Part shown: positions 45,530-55,714 of the stretch, one piece after another
How positions within the stretch are numbered: position 1 is the stretch's first letter
Layout: the number at the start of each line of letters is the position of its first letter
Assembly (NCBI GenBank): GCA_015680685.1
Contig: MNCI01004786.1
Location: 264,763 to 328,762, forward strand
Source: Gnetum montanum
Taxonomy: Eukaryota > Streptophyta > Gnetopsida > Gnetales > Gnetaceae
DNA: 64,000 nucleotides
Reading direction: 5' to 3'
Notes under the pieces: model-generated
Databases searched by the model: none
What the model saw: the letters and a program-made list of their open reading frames with translations, nothing else
Told to the model about the DNA's origin: nothing
Made by a program: the position numbers and the translations under genes

Positions 45530-48217
45530 ATGGCCCCAAAAAGAGGTGCATAGGGTGAAGCCTCGCAAAGAGTAGCTAAGAATCTACGAGGTGGCCAATG
45601 CCAACAAGAAGAACATGCTATTGGACAGCTGGTCCAAGGGGAGGCTATAGAACCATAGGCTCCCATATAGGGACAATGTCTCACGTTGCCTCCTAATTGC
45701 CTTACTACCATTCTAGAAAATTCCATGTTGACCTTGGTCATTGTGGAAATGAATTTCAGCCCATTCATGGAGTTTGCTCCACAAGCAATTTAGACACAAC
45801 TTAAGGCATCTCCATTGTGGCCCATTCTATTAAACAATGGCAAATGGTACCTAGGTGAAACTCATCAATTCTAGCACAATAAAGATGAGTGTACCACCGT
45901 AAACATTTGTGGAGTCAAAGTTTCTTTTTCAGTCAAAGCTATTACTATGACTCTCAATTTGCCAAATGAAGGGGCTAAGGTAGCCCACCTATTAACCAAA
46001 TCTAACCTTGAGACTAAGAAATTGTGGCTAAAAAGGGTGTACAACAAGGAGGATAAAAAATATAATGAAATAACTTTGGAAGAGAGGATGTATTTCAAGA
46101 TTGGGACTTACCACTTATTTCCTACAAAAGGGCTCAATCAAATCTCAACATATGCAGCCAGGGGAAGTGCTATTTTAATGGGTCAATTTGGGGCCAGTCT
46201 TCCCCAATTTTACTTTATGAAAATCCAATTATGGTTTGAAGAAAAGAAGGTAGGGAAACCAATACTTCCATTCCCTTGCTTAATCAGAAGGCCATGCAAG
46301 CATGTTGGGATACTGGGATATATGAATGATATCCCTAGGAAGGGTCAAAACACCTTCTTCACTAAACCCCTAAAACCTACAACACTAAGAAAAGATCTTG
46401 GTGAAGAAAAAGAATTAGAGAAGGAGGAAGCACTAGAAGTAGAAACACAATGTGAGCCTCAACAACACCCACAAACATAAGCTCCACCACCATCGCTGTC
46501 ATAAGATTACAAGCCCTCAATAAGCCATTTACAAAAGATCACTGAAGCTATCAGTTGGGGAAGTAGGAACGAGTCTAATTTCTTCAAAGTGATGGATGAT
46601 GTTGTACAACCCATAGTTTTAGTTAATCTAACATGGGGGGAGATCTCACTACAATCAAGAGAAGAAGGATCCCAATGGTCATGAAAAATCTCTAGGAATG
46701 TTGCATCCTTCTAGGTAACGCTTGAAATGGGAGAAGGTGCCATAGTTGTGGTATTGCAACATAAGAATGTGGTAGGTGTAGTAGAAGTAATCACAAACCA
46801 TATTAAGGAATCATTGAAGGTTCTTGTTGTGTCCTTGGTAGATTTAATGGGAACTAGAGATGCATAGATGCTGGTTGAGACCTCAATGACTCCTGTGGTG
46901 CATGAGTATGTGCTTGATTGACTGCTACACATGGAGCAAGTGATGAATACCTTGTTTGACATTTCTAGTGATGTCACTACAACATAGTCAGACCTCATCA
47001 CCACAAAAGGAAATTTGGTCATGGATGAAGTTAGGGCAAAGCATGTGGAAGTTGAAGTACAGAGATTGCAATAAGAGTTGGTTGCCTTGAGAGTTGAATG
47101 ATGGGATCTTATCCAATTTGTTGCACCTGACTAGCTTGAGTAATTTAAGATGGAGTAGTTGACCAGCCTAACAAAGGAGAACATAGCTACTGAATAAGAA
47201 AAGGAGAAGGTGGTCTAGAATGCCTCTACTGCTGATGCATAATACCATGTGTACAAAAAGGCATTGACTGCTACACAAGAAGAAAACAAGCAGCTCGCTA
47301 CAGAGAACTCAAGGTTAATCACAATTGAGAAGCAAAAGAACATTCTTGATGAGAGCATCCATTAGTTGAGAGAAAAACTGGTAAGGCTGAACTAGGATAT
47401 TAACAAATTAGCCAGAGAGAATAGAACCCTCTCAATGGAGGAGGTTTGTGCTATTCGTTAGAAGCTAGCAATTGAAATTAGTGCATGGAAAAATGAGGCC
47501 AAAAAGCATGAGAAATTAAAGGAACACTTCTACAACCAAGTAGGCATGTACAAGCAGATAAATGAAAAAGAGATCTAGATGGACAAAGCCTACATTAGCT
47601 CCTTGTCAGCCAAGAATCCTGAGTGGTAGCCCATCCTGGATCACTATGCCTTGGTCCATCAAGCAGAAGTTAAGAATAAAGACTTGCAAATAGAAGATTT
47701 TAAAGAATGCATGGCATTTGCTAACCTTAGATATGCCAACCTTGCCATGTTAATAATGGGTTGGCCTTGGAACAAGTTGGAAAAATAGGTAGCAACCACT
47801 TATTCATTATATGAGAAAGAGTTTGTCAATTGGAAAGATGCGTTGCAAAAGGTGCATGTGGAAAAATTAGAATTGGCAGTGGTAAAAGCTAGCTACCAAG
47901 GAAAAAAGGACATAGCCTCAAACCTAGCTAGAAGATTAACAAATTATCACAAACTCAAAGAAAAAGCTAGGACATTTAAGGAGGAATGATGGTAGTTTGT
48001 GGCTTGGTATGTGAAGGCTAATCAGATGTTCCTGCAATTACCATGTCCTTGGGATGTACTAGCACCAGCACACATTGGCTTAGTAGCCTAAATAGTACAT
48101 AACCCAAGGACAGAAAAGGAGAAGTTGTAGGCATTGCTAAATTGTTACAAATTTTAAAAGCTTGACAACAAAGGGAAGCAACTAATGGAGGAGCCATCAC
48201 CTTTGGGCACCACATGA
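45530..48217 (+). pseudogene. E5 extra ORF pseudogene (plant transposon-protein-like domain plus long helical region)
   Basis: ATG at 45530 follows an acceptor-like TTATAG. One frame continues for about 896 codons to TGA at 48217 without frameshift but with about 30 in-frame stops, TAG in the majority. The fully open part 45947-46480 contains SVKAI-type context, LNLPNEGAKV, a YHLFPTKGLNQIS segment and PFPCLIRRPCKHVGI. This pattern recalls the putative plant transposon protein domain found in Athila-like elements. From about 47040 to 47990 the residues are Glu/Lys/Leu-rich with heptad-like stretches (EENKQLATENSRL, KLARENRTLSMEEV), suggesting coiled coil. There is no membrane segment, so an envelope-like role is not supported. 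Function unknown; the family assignment is by pattern only. Confidence 0.72.
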
Positions 48218-48404
48218 GCTTCCCAATTTTTGTCTTGTAATAATGTGTTCTATTTTTTGTATACACCACTATGACATGCAAGAGTCAATTGTTTTGCTTA
48301 TTATTAAGTTAGTCAATAATCCCATACCTTCTTAATATTTTGTAAAGAAATTGTTCCTCATTTTGTTTAACTCAAGGACAAGTTTTCATTTAGTTGTGGG
48401 GGTA
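48218..48404 (+). other. E5 end of internal region and polypurine tract
   Basis: Contains GTCAATAATCCCATACC and TTTAACTCAAGGACAAG, also present in the E3 tail end. It ends in TTAGTTGTGGGGGTA, the polypurine tract directly before the LTR start at 48405. Confidence 0.7.
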
Positions 48405-49066
48405 TGATGAATCATGGTTTATTAGGCCTTGATGTTGGATACCTGATGTAAGGGTTAGGAAGAAATGTCGGATACCCGATGTCACCTCCTCTATGTTGGC
48501 CTATAAATATAGCACTTGGGTGCATAGAGAATAGTAGTAGAATTTCAATTTTAATTCTCAGTTTTTGCTAGCCTTTCTTAGAGTCTTGTTATTCCCAGTG
48601 TATGCCTGCAGTGTGATGTTTGTAATTGTATGGTGCCTTTGTTTGAGTGTGACTTACTTGGACATATTACATAATTAGTAATAAAGATCGAGATTACTTT
48701 CATCATTTCAGCATACACTTAGTTTATTATTGCTTTTAGTTGTTAATTATTTATTCTTTCCTTTAGTTAACATTTCCATTTATTACTATTTACTATTCTT
48801 GTTATTAAGCGGAATGCGTACGCCTTAATCACAAGCGTTTAATGGAATTACTTGGTAATCCAGCAGTGTATTGTTTGGCACAACTAGTTGGCAATCCCAG
48901 AAGTAGTCTCATGAAGTCCAAGACATATACAGATGATTAAGAGTAGATACTCATTGCACATAGGCTAGTTTAGATCTTGTTTTCCATTATTCATTAGCTT
49001 AATCAATTTATCCCTTTATCATCGTTAGGAGCAAAGTAGAATTAGACAACATCATACGCCTCACTT
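48405..49066 (+). repeat. E5 3' LTR, 3' end deleted
   Basis: Starts TGATGAATCATGG and follows the 5' LTR through TATAAATA (near 48504), AATAAAGATCG and GGAATGCGTACGCC. Similarity stops after CGCCTCACTTT at about 49053-49066, where CTTTATCATC repeats an upstream segment (49013-49022). The last 170 or so bases, including CATCA, are missing. Confidence 0.85.
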
Positions 49067-49673
49067 TATCATCATTAGGAGAAAACTAGAACTAATCTAT
49101 TAAAACACATTTGACAACATTAAATAATTAATCACATGCATTAAATTAAGTAATTAATCTTAATCAAATTTTTAGGTTGTGACACATACATTGCTTGGAT
49201 GATATGTTTACAAACAATAAATTTATTCATCACTATAACTTTTATATCCTTTCATTTAGAGTTTTTTTATTTTTCAATCTTTAAATCCTAAACTTATTTA
49301 TGCATCTTAAGGTTTAAATTTAGGCAAATCTTAAAATCTTTTATTTTAAGAAAATAGAAGACTTTGACTCTTTAATCTAAAATCCATAAACTTTTCAACA
49401 TTGATTAATGTAATAGATAAAGTGTTGCATCATAACATTATCATTTTTAATCCCTATGAGCATTTTAGCATGTCCCCTTGGGTTTTGGCTTATATTTAGA
49501 GCCAAAAGGCAAAGTGTGGTTCTTGAAGTAGCAAAGGGGGAAAGGAGGGGGAATGTGGGTGGGCTAGGGGAGATTTTGTATGTTGACTACACTAATGGTT
49601 TGATGCATCCTCCTTATAGGTTTGGTTCCCCTACCCTTGCCTCTTGAGTGTCTTGGATCTAGTTGGGCTATGT
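49067..49673. other. AT-rich spacer, nothing recognised
   Basis: TTAAAT-rich sequence to about 49450, then a somewhat GC-richer stretch (49480-49660). No domain, LTR or RNA gene was identified. Confidence 0.4.
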
Positions 49674-50477
49674 TGATGAGCCTTCATTAATACCAAGGCA
49701 TTAATGAACCCTTTTAATTCCTGCATGAAAACTATAAATACCTATGGTGAGTTCTTACACACAAAAAGTTAATACTTAGTCAATGTTTTTGAGCTTATGG
49801 TATTTGGTTGCGTGAAGAGTTCTTCCTCCCTTAGATAAGTTGATTTCCCTCCTTGTTTGAGTGTATTTTGAGTCATTCCTTTTACAAGTACCGCTAGATT
49901 CTGTCATAGTACTACCATGCTTACATAGCCTAAAACCATTTGGTCAACACAAAGTCCAATGTTTATGCAGTGAATATTTTGCAATTGATGCCTTGAACAT
50001 TAAAAAGCTAAAAACATTATAAAATATTAAAAAAATAAAAATATTTATTTATTTCTTATTTTTATAAGTTGTGACAATTCAACCTTACCTAAGGAGATCA
50101 CAACTATACAACATGGTGTTGGGCCATCAAGGTTGTAACTAAGAGCCATTTTATTTCATTTCATGTGTGGTGTTAGATCTATCCCCAGGAGGGCTTATAA
50201 TGCATGTGTGTTTATTGTTGTTTTGTTCGTTATAATTATAAAATACATAAAAATTATAAAATATAAAATTATAAATATTCTCTTGTCTCTCCCATTATGG
50301 CGACACAAGTTTGAATTGTATTATATATATTATGGTATCTTTTCTATTTCTTGAACAAAATGGCATACACAAGTGTTCTTAGTAATCCACTCAACATCGT
50401 CTTTGAAGCTTACAACCAAATCACATCATGATTCAAATAATATATCCATTGCTCTAAAATCAGCTAGTTCCCTATCA
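49674..50477 (+). repeat. E6 5' LTR (804 bp)
   Basis: Proposed from its ends (TGATGAGCC and CCCTATCA), a TATAAATA box at about 49733 and the primer site that follows. U3 has an inverted ATTAAT pair (TTCATTAATACC and GGCATTAATGAA). The right boundary is well supported; the left one rests on the family TGATG start and the TATA position. Confidence 0.5.
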
Positions 50478-50478
50478 T

Positions 50479-50496
50479 TGGCATTGTTGTTAGGGG
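50479..50496 (+). other. E6 primer-binding site, tRNA-Asp type
   Basis: TGGCATTGTTGTTAGGGG, one base after CCCTATCA. A decayed form of TGGCGCCGTTGCCGGGGA. Confidence 0.7.
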
Positions 50497-50603
50497 GGAT
50501 GTTGGTGAATTGCTTGGAATACTTATATAATCCTAATTTTAATTTTAATTTAAACCTGATGTGTGTTTCTTCACATTGTGTGCAGGTTTTGAACAAATGT
50601 GAG

Positions 50604-53600
50604 ATGGTGGATGATGTTAACGGTCTACTAGAGACCTCAACAAAACTACCAAAATGATAAGGGTTTTATTGTATTTAAACATGTGGATGACTCAACTTTA
50701 CCACTAGTTGTCTTAACTTAAGATCAGAATAAGTAGGGCAAGTAATGTGACTTTCATAGATGTTTCACAAAGGAATTGATCATGGTTACAATAATAGATC
50801 TTAACAAGGTACTAATTAATCTTGGGTTATAGGAATTTCACACATTCTATGTGCCTTTAGAGCCAAAATTTAGCAATTATAAGCCTCAACTGAGAAAAGA
50901 GCTCTAAGATTAGATGGGAAAGAAGGATGTCCATTGTTAATTTTCATCTAATTACTCAAATGAGGAGTAGGGTGAGAAAGTAGATGTCAAAGGCAAAGGA
51001 ACATTCTACCAAGAAGGCCCATGGTTGAGGTTGTTGATTCTAATGTAGCTTGAACCTATGAGAATGATCTTTTCCCTAGGTTCGAGTATCTCCATCTATT
51101 AAGACCATCTAGTGATTATAGTTCCCCTTGGTTCTACTGGGGTGATTATCAAATGCATCAACATGGTTGATATTCCATTATATAGATGATATACTAATGA
51201 TGATCCCCAACTCCATATGCAAGAATTTGATAATGCTTGTTATCTACAAGGGATCATTAGTAAATGGCAAAAGTTATAGTTGTTTCCCTATACTTTCATA
51301 GAGCAAGCAAAAACCTGGTACAAAACTTTCCATCTAAGTCAATCTAAGTGCGAGTAGACATGGTTAAAATCTTTTATACCAAATTCCAAAATTATTTCTA
51401 TATTTTCAACATCTGAAAGAAAATGCCTAGATGGAGGTAAGGAGCTTGTGAATATTTAGACATTGTCATAGAGAGACATCCCAAAATAGTTTACCATTGT
51501 TTGAACCATGGCTTTAGCCAAAGAGAGTAGCTCATGCATATTGTGGATAGCCTAAGGTAGAAGTAAAGGGAGCAAGTAGATATCTGTGCAATGGGCTAAG
51601 TACATAAAAATTCTATGGCCCAAATCAAAGCACTCCTTGGGACTATTGTTAGCATGGAAGGAGAATGAAGAAAATAATAATTATCAAATAAGCATAAATG
51701 TGATTCCATGTGTAGAAAGGAGGTGAAAATCATTGAAGGTATAGCCAAACCTTCTTTTTTTGTTGAGGCCTTAGTGTGTGATCAAGTCAGAACTCACAAA
51801 GCCTTGGCAAACCTTGCCCACTAAGTGGACCAAGTTTGGGAAGTTTTGAACAAGAAAATGATCATTTCCCTAAGGACATTGAGGGTATTGTGGTTGAAGT
51901 AGTGGAAAAAGCATTTGTACCACCTGGATGTAGAAAGAAGTATGAGGGTTGAGGTAAGGAGAAGCTCCCTTCCTCTAAGGGTTTAAGAGAAGGTTTAGAT
52001 TAGGCTTCCTTATCCTCTAGTGATGAGGGTCCTTGCAAGTATTATGTGGATCTTCATGACTTGCAGTGCTGCCCAATCATGGTCCACATGATTAGTGAAA
52101 TGGAACAAGCTAGGATGCCCTTGAATCCCAATTTTGTTAGGAAGCAAACAAGGAGGACTTCCTTATATGGCCTAGCATACTATTCTGTAGGTGTATACTT
52201 GTAATCCATGCAATAGTACTAATAATGTCCAACATAAAATCCTTAGGATGCTACTCCATGAGATTTTCCAATGTAATAATAGATGTCATTTCGTCCAAAC
52301 CCTTATTTCATTATTCTTGCCTTAGAAGCTCCTCATCATCAATAGTGGCTTCTAGTACCTCATCTCAAGCAAGGTGGGATCCCTAGTCAACTATCAATAA
52401 GGCCATCCAAATCTTATGATATTGTATACTATTCTAATCTTGCTTCAACCTATGCTATTGGACAATATTACTAAGCTCCTAACTTGGTTGTGAAGCAAAA
52501 TTTGAGATCCCATGGTAAGAGATTTTTTTTGCAAGTGTAGAAATGGGTGCCATGGGGTGGGTCCACTCTTTCCTCTTTCTCATGTGAAGAGGATGATTCT
52601 TTCAGTAGAATAGAATTTTGGGTTCAATAGGTCTATACCATTCCTTGAACATTATCAAAGCAATGCATTTACTTCAAGGAAGGGTTTCTAAACTATATTT
52701 GGTTGTTTAAATGTCATGACACTTGATGGTAGTAGCATGGTACTAATTACAAGGTCTAAAGTAGCCATGCAGGTAGTAAAGGAAGGCTATCTACTTGAAA
52801 AGAAGACCAATCCCAATAGTGCCATGGTGGAGATTCAAATTAGTGAGAAAGGTCATTGCCTAGCTCTATGTGACTTTGGTTTAGGAGTCAATGTTATTTC
52901 ATTATAATAGTACCTTGATTAGAGGCTTTCCTCTCTCAAGAGTACTAACATTAGGTTAGAGCTAGCAAACTGATTACATAGATACCCCTTGGAATAGGTG
53001 AATGTCGTTATGATCACTTTGATAGGATGGTTGCACCCTGTTGATTTTCTAGTGATCAAACTATAGAATAAGTGGGAGACAACTTTCCTATCATCATGGG
53101 ATGGTTGAGTACTATTATTTATAGGTTAGTTTTCCAAGGCCTCCACCATGAAATTAGTAGGAATATACAATTGGGTAGACAAACTACAAAAGGATCTCAT
53201 GCAATCCTTTCCAATCTTGTGGCAAGGATGGTTGCAATTGTTATGTCATAGAGCATCTTTGTGTTATTAGAGATGTGAATTGCCTTGAAGAACATCTAGT
53301 CCATCAAGCCACACATCAAGTCTTTGAGAGACCAATCAACACTCTTACTTTATCTGATGTTAAATCATCCATTTTGGTTAAGAACATAATGAAGGCAATT
53401 GTAGTGGTGCAATATGATCTTGAATTTTGGGACACTCTTGATTTGTTCTAGGATATTTCTACACCACCACTTGAACTCAAGCCACTTCTTGAAGGTTTGT
53501 AGAGCTTGTTCCTTACAAATTTTCATCCTATCATAATTAATTCCTTTATGAAAGCCACCCGAAATGTTAAATTAAAAAAGCTAGGTGCAAAGTGGAGAAA

Positions 53601-53718
53601 AGTCTTTGTTTGGTTCCATGATCAACTCATGGGAATTAACCCTTTGATTTCTCAACATTGCATGTACATAGACCTGAGTATTAGACTTGTAGATTTTTGG
53701 GGATGTAAGAAGATTTGA
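50604..53718 (+). pseudogene. E6 gag-protease pseudogene, truncated before RT
   Basis: Heavily broken, but the domain order follows E3. At 51190-51330 DDPQLHMQEFDNACYLQGI and EQAKTWYKTF match the gag core entry. At about 52030-52150 YVDLHDLQCCPIM and MPLNPNFVRK match the knuckle and the ALNPRL stretch. At 52716-52907 an open protease piece has CDFGLGVNVIS where the family has LDSGSEVNLIS. At about 53590-53700 WRKVFVWFHDQLMGINPLIS and QHCMYIDLSI match the segment just before RT in E3 (38640-38730). Homology ends at 53718, before a T17-20 run. More diverged than E1-E5, so an older copy. Confidence 0.75.
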
Positions 53719-54595
53719 TAATATTTTGTTTTTTTTTTTTTTTAGATTTTTGGCAGCCCAATATATCGAATGATGTGGGTGACCCAGCTTAGAAAAATTG
53801 ATTTTTTCTGATCTTGCAGTTGCTATATCTTTGTGATCAAAATGAGTTTTGTGCTAATCTTGGGCATGTTAGAAAGCTTTTTCTACAATGTATCAACATG
53901 TAAAATTTTAGATAAATTGGAAGATACATGATGATTCAAATATGGCCCAAAAATTGGGTCTAAAATAAAATTGTTCAACATCTAAAATAGAAGTTGATTT
54001 AAAAGATGAATAGCTCTACGATTCAAGAGAGTTATGTAGTGAGTGAATAATTGATAGAAAGCTCTTTCAACAATATACTTTCTTGAAAAACTTGGAATTA
54101 ATTTAAATTGATTTGATGTTAAAATTGGTTACACAATAGTGGCCTTGAATGCGATTTTCAACTTCTTAGATTAATGAGAATTGGTGAATATGATGAATTG
54201 AGGATTGATGAACTTGTAATGAGATAAAATGTGAAATTATGAATGGGATTGTAGATAATAAATAGGGTATGAGAGTATGTGAAAATATGAAATGAGATTA
54301 TGGGATAAATTGTGGAATTACTCTAATGACATTAATTGCTTCTATTACTTCAATTTACAAACATGATTTGCCCACGTATTTATAATCAAATGATGGAGCT
54401 ATAATAGAATATAATGGGACAAGCCTATTTTAAGGAAAAGAGGGCTAGAAATTTAAGAAACATGAGAAAATGAGGTCATTCTCTAATTACAATTTCCCAT
54501 TAATCTTTTAATAAAAGTGAAAATAGTAGAATTTCCTATCTTGTCTTATGTGGGATAAAAATTCAAATATAAATTACATGGATTTGGTCCCTAAT
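53719..54595. other. Unassigned AT-rich sequence between E6 and E4
   Basis: Begins with a poly-T run (53730-53748), then noncoding sequence with repeated GTGAGAAT/ATGAGATT-like words. No LTR, gene or RNA was recognised. E4 is inserted at its right end after CTAAT. Confidence 0.4.
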
Positions 54596-55578
54596 TGATG
54601 AGAGTGGTTACTCTAGCAGTTATTCTAATTATTAGAGCAGTTACTCTAGTAGTTACTCTAATTATTAGAGTGGTTACTCTAGTAGTTATTCTAATTATTA
54701 GAGTTGTTACTTTAGTAGTTATTCTAATTATTAGAGTGGTTACTCTAGTGGTTACTTTAGTAGTTATTCTAATTATTAGAGCGATTACTCTAATTATTAG
54801 AGTAGTTGCTCCCAAGCCTATAAATACAGTGCCTAGGTGCACAATTGGGAAGAAGTCTTTTAGTAGTCAAGTAGCAAAACTCTTTTAGTCTATTTGAAAG
54901 TTAGAGTATCGTCTAAGTGCCCACAACAGGAGGTCTAAGTGTGGATGAATCTTTATTCGAGCATTATGTACCTGAGCACACCTTGTGTATAGCAATAAAG
55001 ACAAGCTCTTTGATTCATCCTTGTAGCACTTGAGATTTGTTTTCTTACGCATTTATTTTATTTTATTTTCTTATGCATTTATTTTATTTTATGCACTTTA
55101 CATTTTTGTTCTTAGCACAACAATTCATTTTGATCAATTAAGCAAATCATTAAATTACACAAGCATGACCACTTCGAGCATGCATGTACTGCTTGGTAAC
55201 CCAGTAATGATTAGCGTTTGGTAATCCTAGTAGTGTTGCATTGGTTCAAGATGTGTACAGAAAGTGGGAAAAAATGCTGGTGTTAGGATTAGTGAGAACT
55301 TAGTTAATGAGTAGTTAAGTTAAATTATTCACTTAGTTACCTATCTCCTTCCTTACTAGTGCAGGACATAAAAACATAAAAGCTATAAAAATCATATGCC
55401 TCAAGCTTACTTAACCATACAATCATGACATACAGGTAAGCTTGGGAAGATAATGATCAACCAACCTGTCCTTGTTCTATAAGGGTGCATAAGCACTTAG
55501 TCCTTGGAATTCGACCGGATCATATGTGAAACGCTTATATTCGTATGGTTGAGCATAGGGGTACCTCGCTACTCATCA
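54596..55578 (+). repeat. E4 5' LTR (983 bp)
   Basis: From TGATGAGAGTGG to CGCTACTCATCA. The TATAAATA box is at 54819-54826, and AATAAAG appears near 54992. Downstream parts match the other family LTRs (GTTTGGTAATCC, then TATGGTTGAGCATAGGGGTACCTCG). The U3 portion is unrelated to that of E1-E3. The left flank is CTAAT. Confidence 0.88.
54601..54806 (+). repeat. E4 U3 tandem array of CTAATTATTAG units
   Basis: Six copies of TCTAATTATTAGAG alternate with GTTACTCTAGTAGTTA, giving a period of about 36 bp with some shorter units. The array ends about 13-20 bases before the TATA box, the same position as the GATATC arrays of related LTRs. Open frames on both strands through this array are artefacts of the repeat. 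Confidence 0.85.
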
Positions 55579-55579
55579 T

Positions 55580-55597
55580 TGGTGCTGTTTCCGAGGA
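55580..55597 (+). other. E4 primer-binding site, tRNA-Asp type
   Basis: TGGTGCTGTTTCCGAGGA, one base after the LTR; four differences from TGGCGCCGTTGCCGGGGA. Confidence 0.8.
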
Positions 55598-55714
55598 CTT
55601 AGTTGTTTGTGCACTAACTAGAACATAGGAAAGCATTCACATCGTTGGAACGAACCCTTAGGGTTGGTTGAGAAAATAATAAAGAAGAATACATTGCAGT
55701 CTAAATAGACAAGT

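Larger units (their letters stand above)
30121..49066 (+). mobile_element. E5: pol-less Athila/Tat-like element with gag and an extra 3' ORF, split by E3
   Basis: The 5' LTR (30121-30983), primer site, gag, noncoding sequence, a large decayed extra ORF and a truncated 3' LTR (48405-49066) lie in one orientation. E3 is nested at 34219-44131. Removing E3 leaves about 9.0 kb. No protease core, RT, RNase H or integrase was found, so the element would have depended on proteins of a related autonomous element. The layout resembles pol-less plant elements that keep gag (TR-GAG type), with an added ORF. It is inserted in the 5' LTR of Y after TATAG; the right target site is lost because the 3' LTR end is deleted. 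Confidence 0.82.

Noticed and set aside
54591-54888. Ile/Thr/Val-rich open frames on both strands
   Set aside because: Produced by the tandem CTAATTATTAG array in the E4 LTR; no codon structure.
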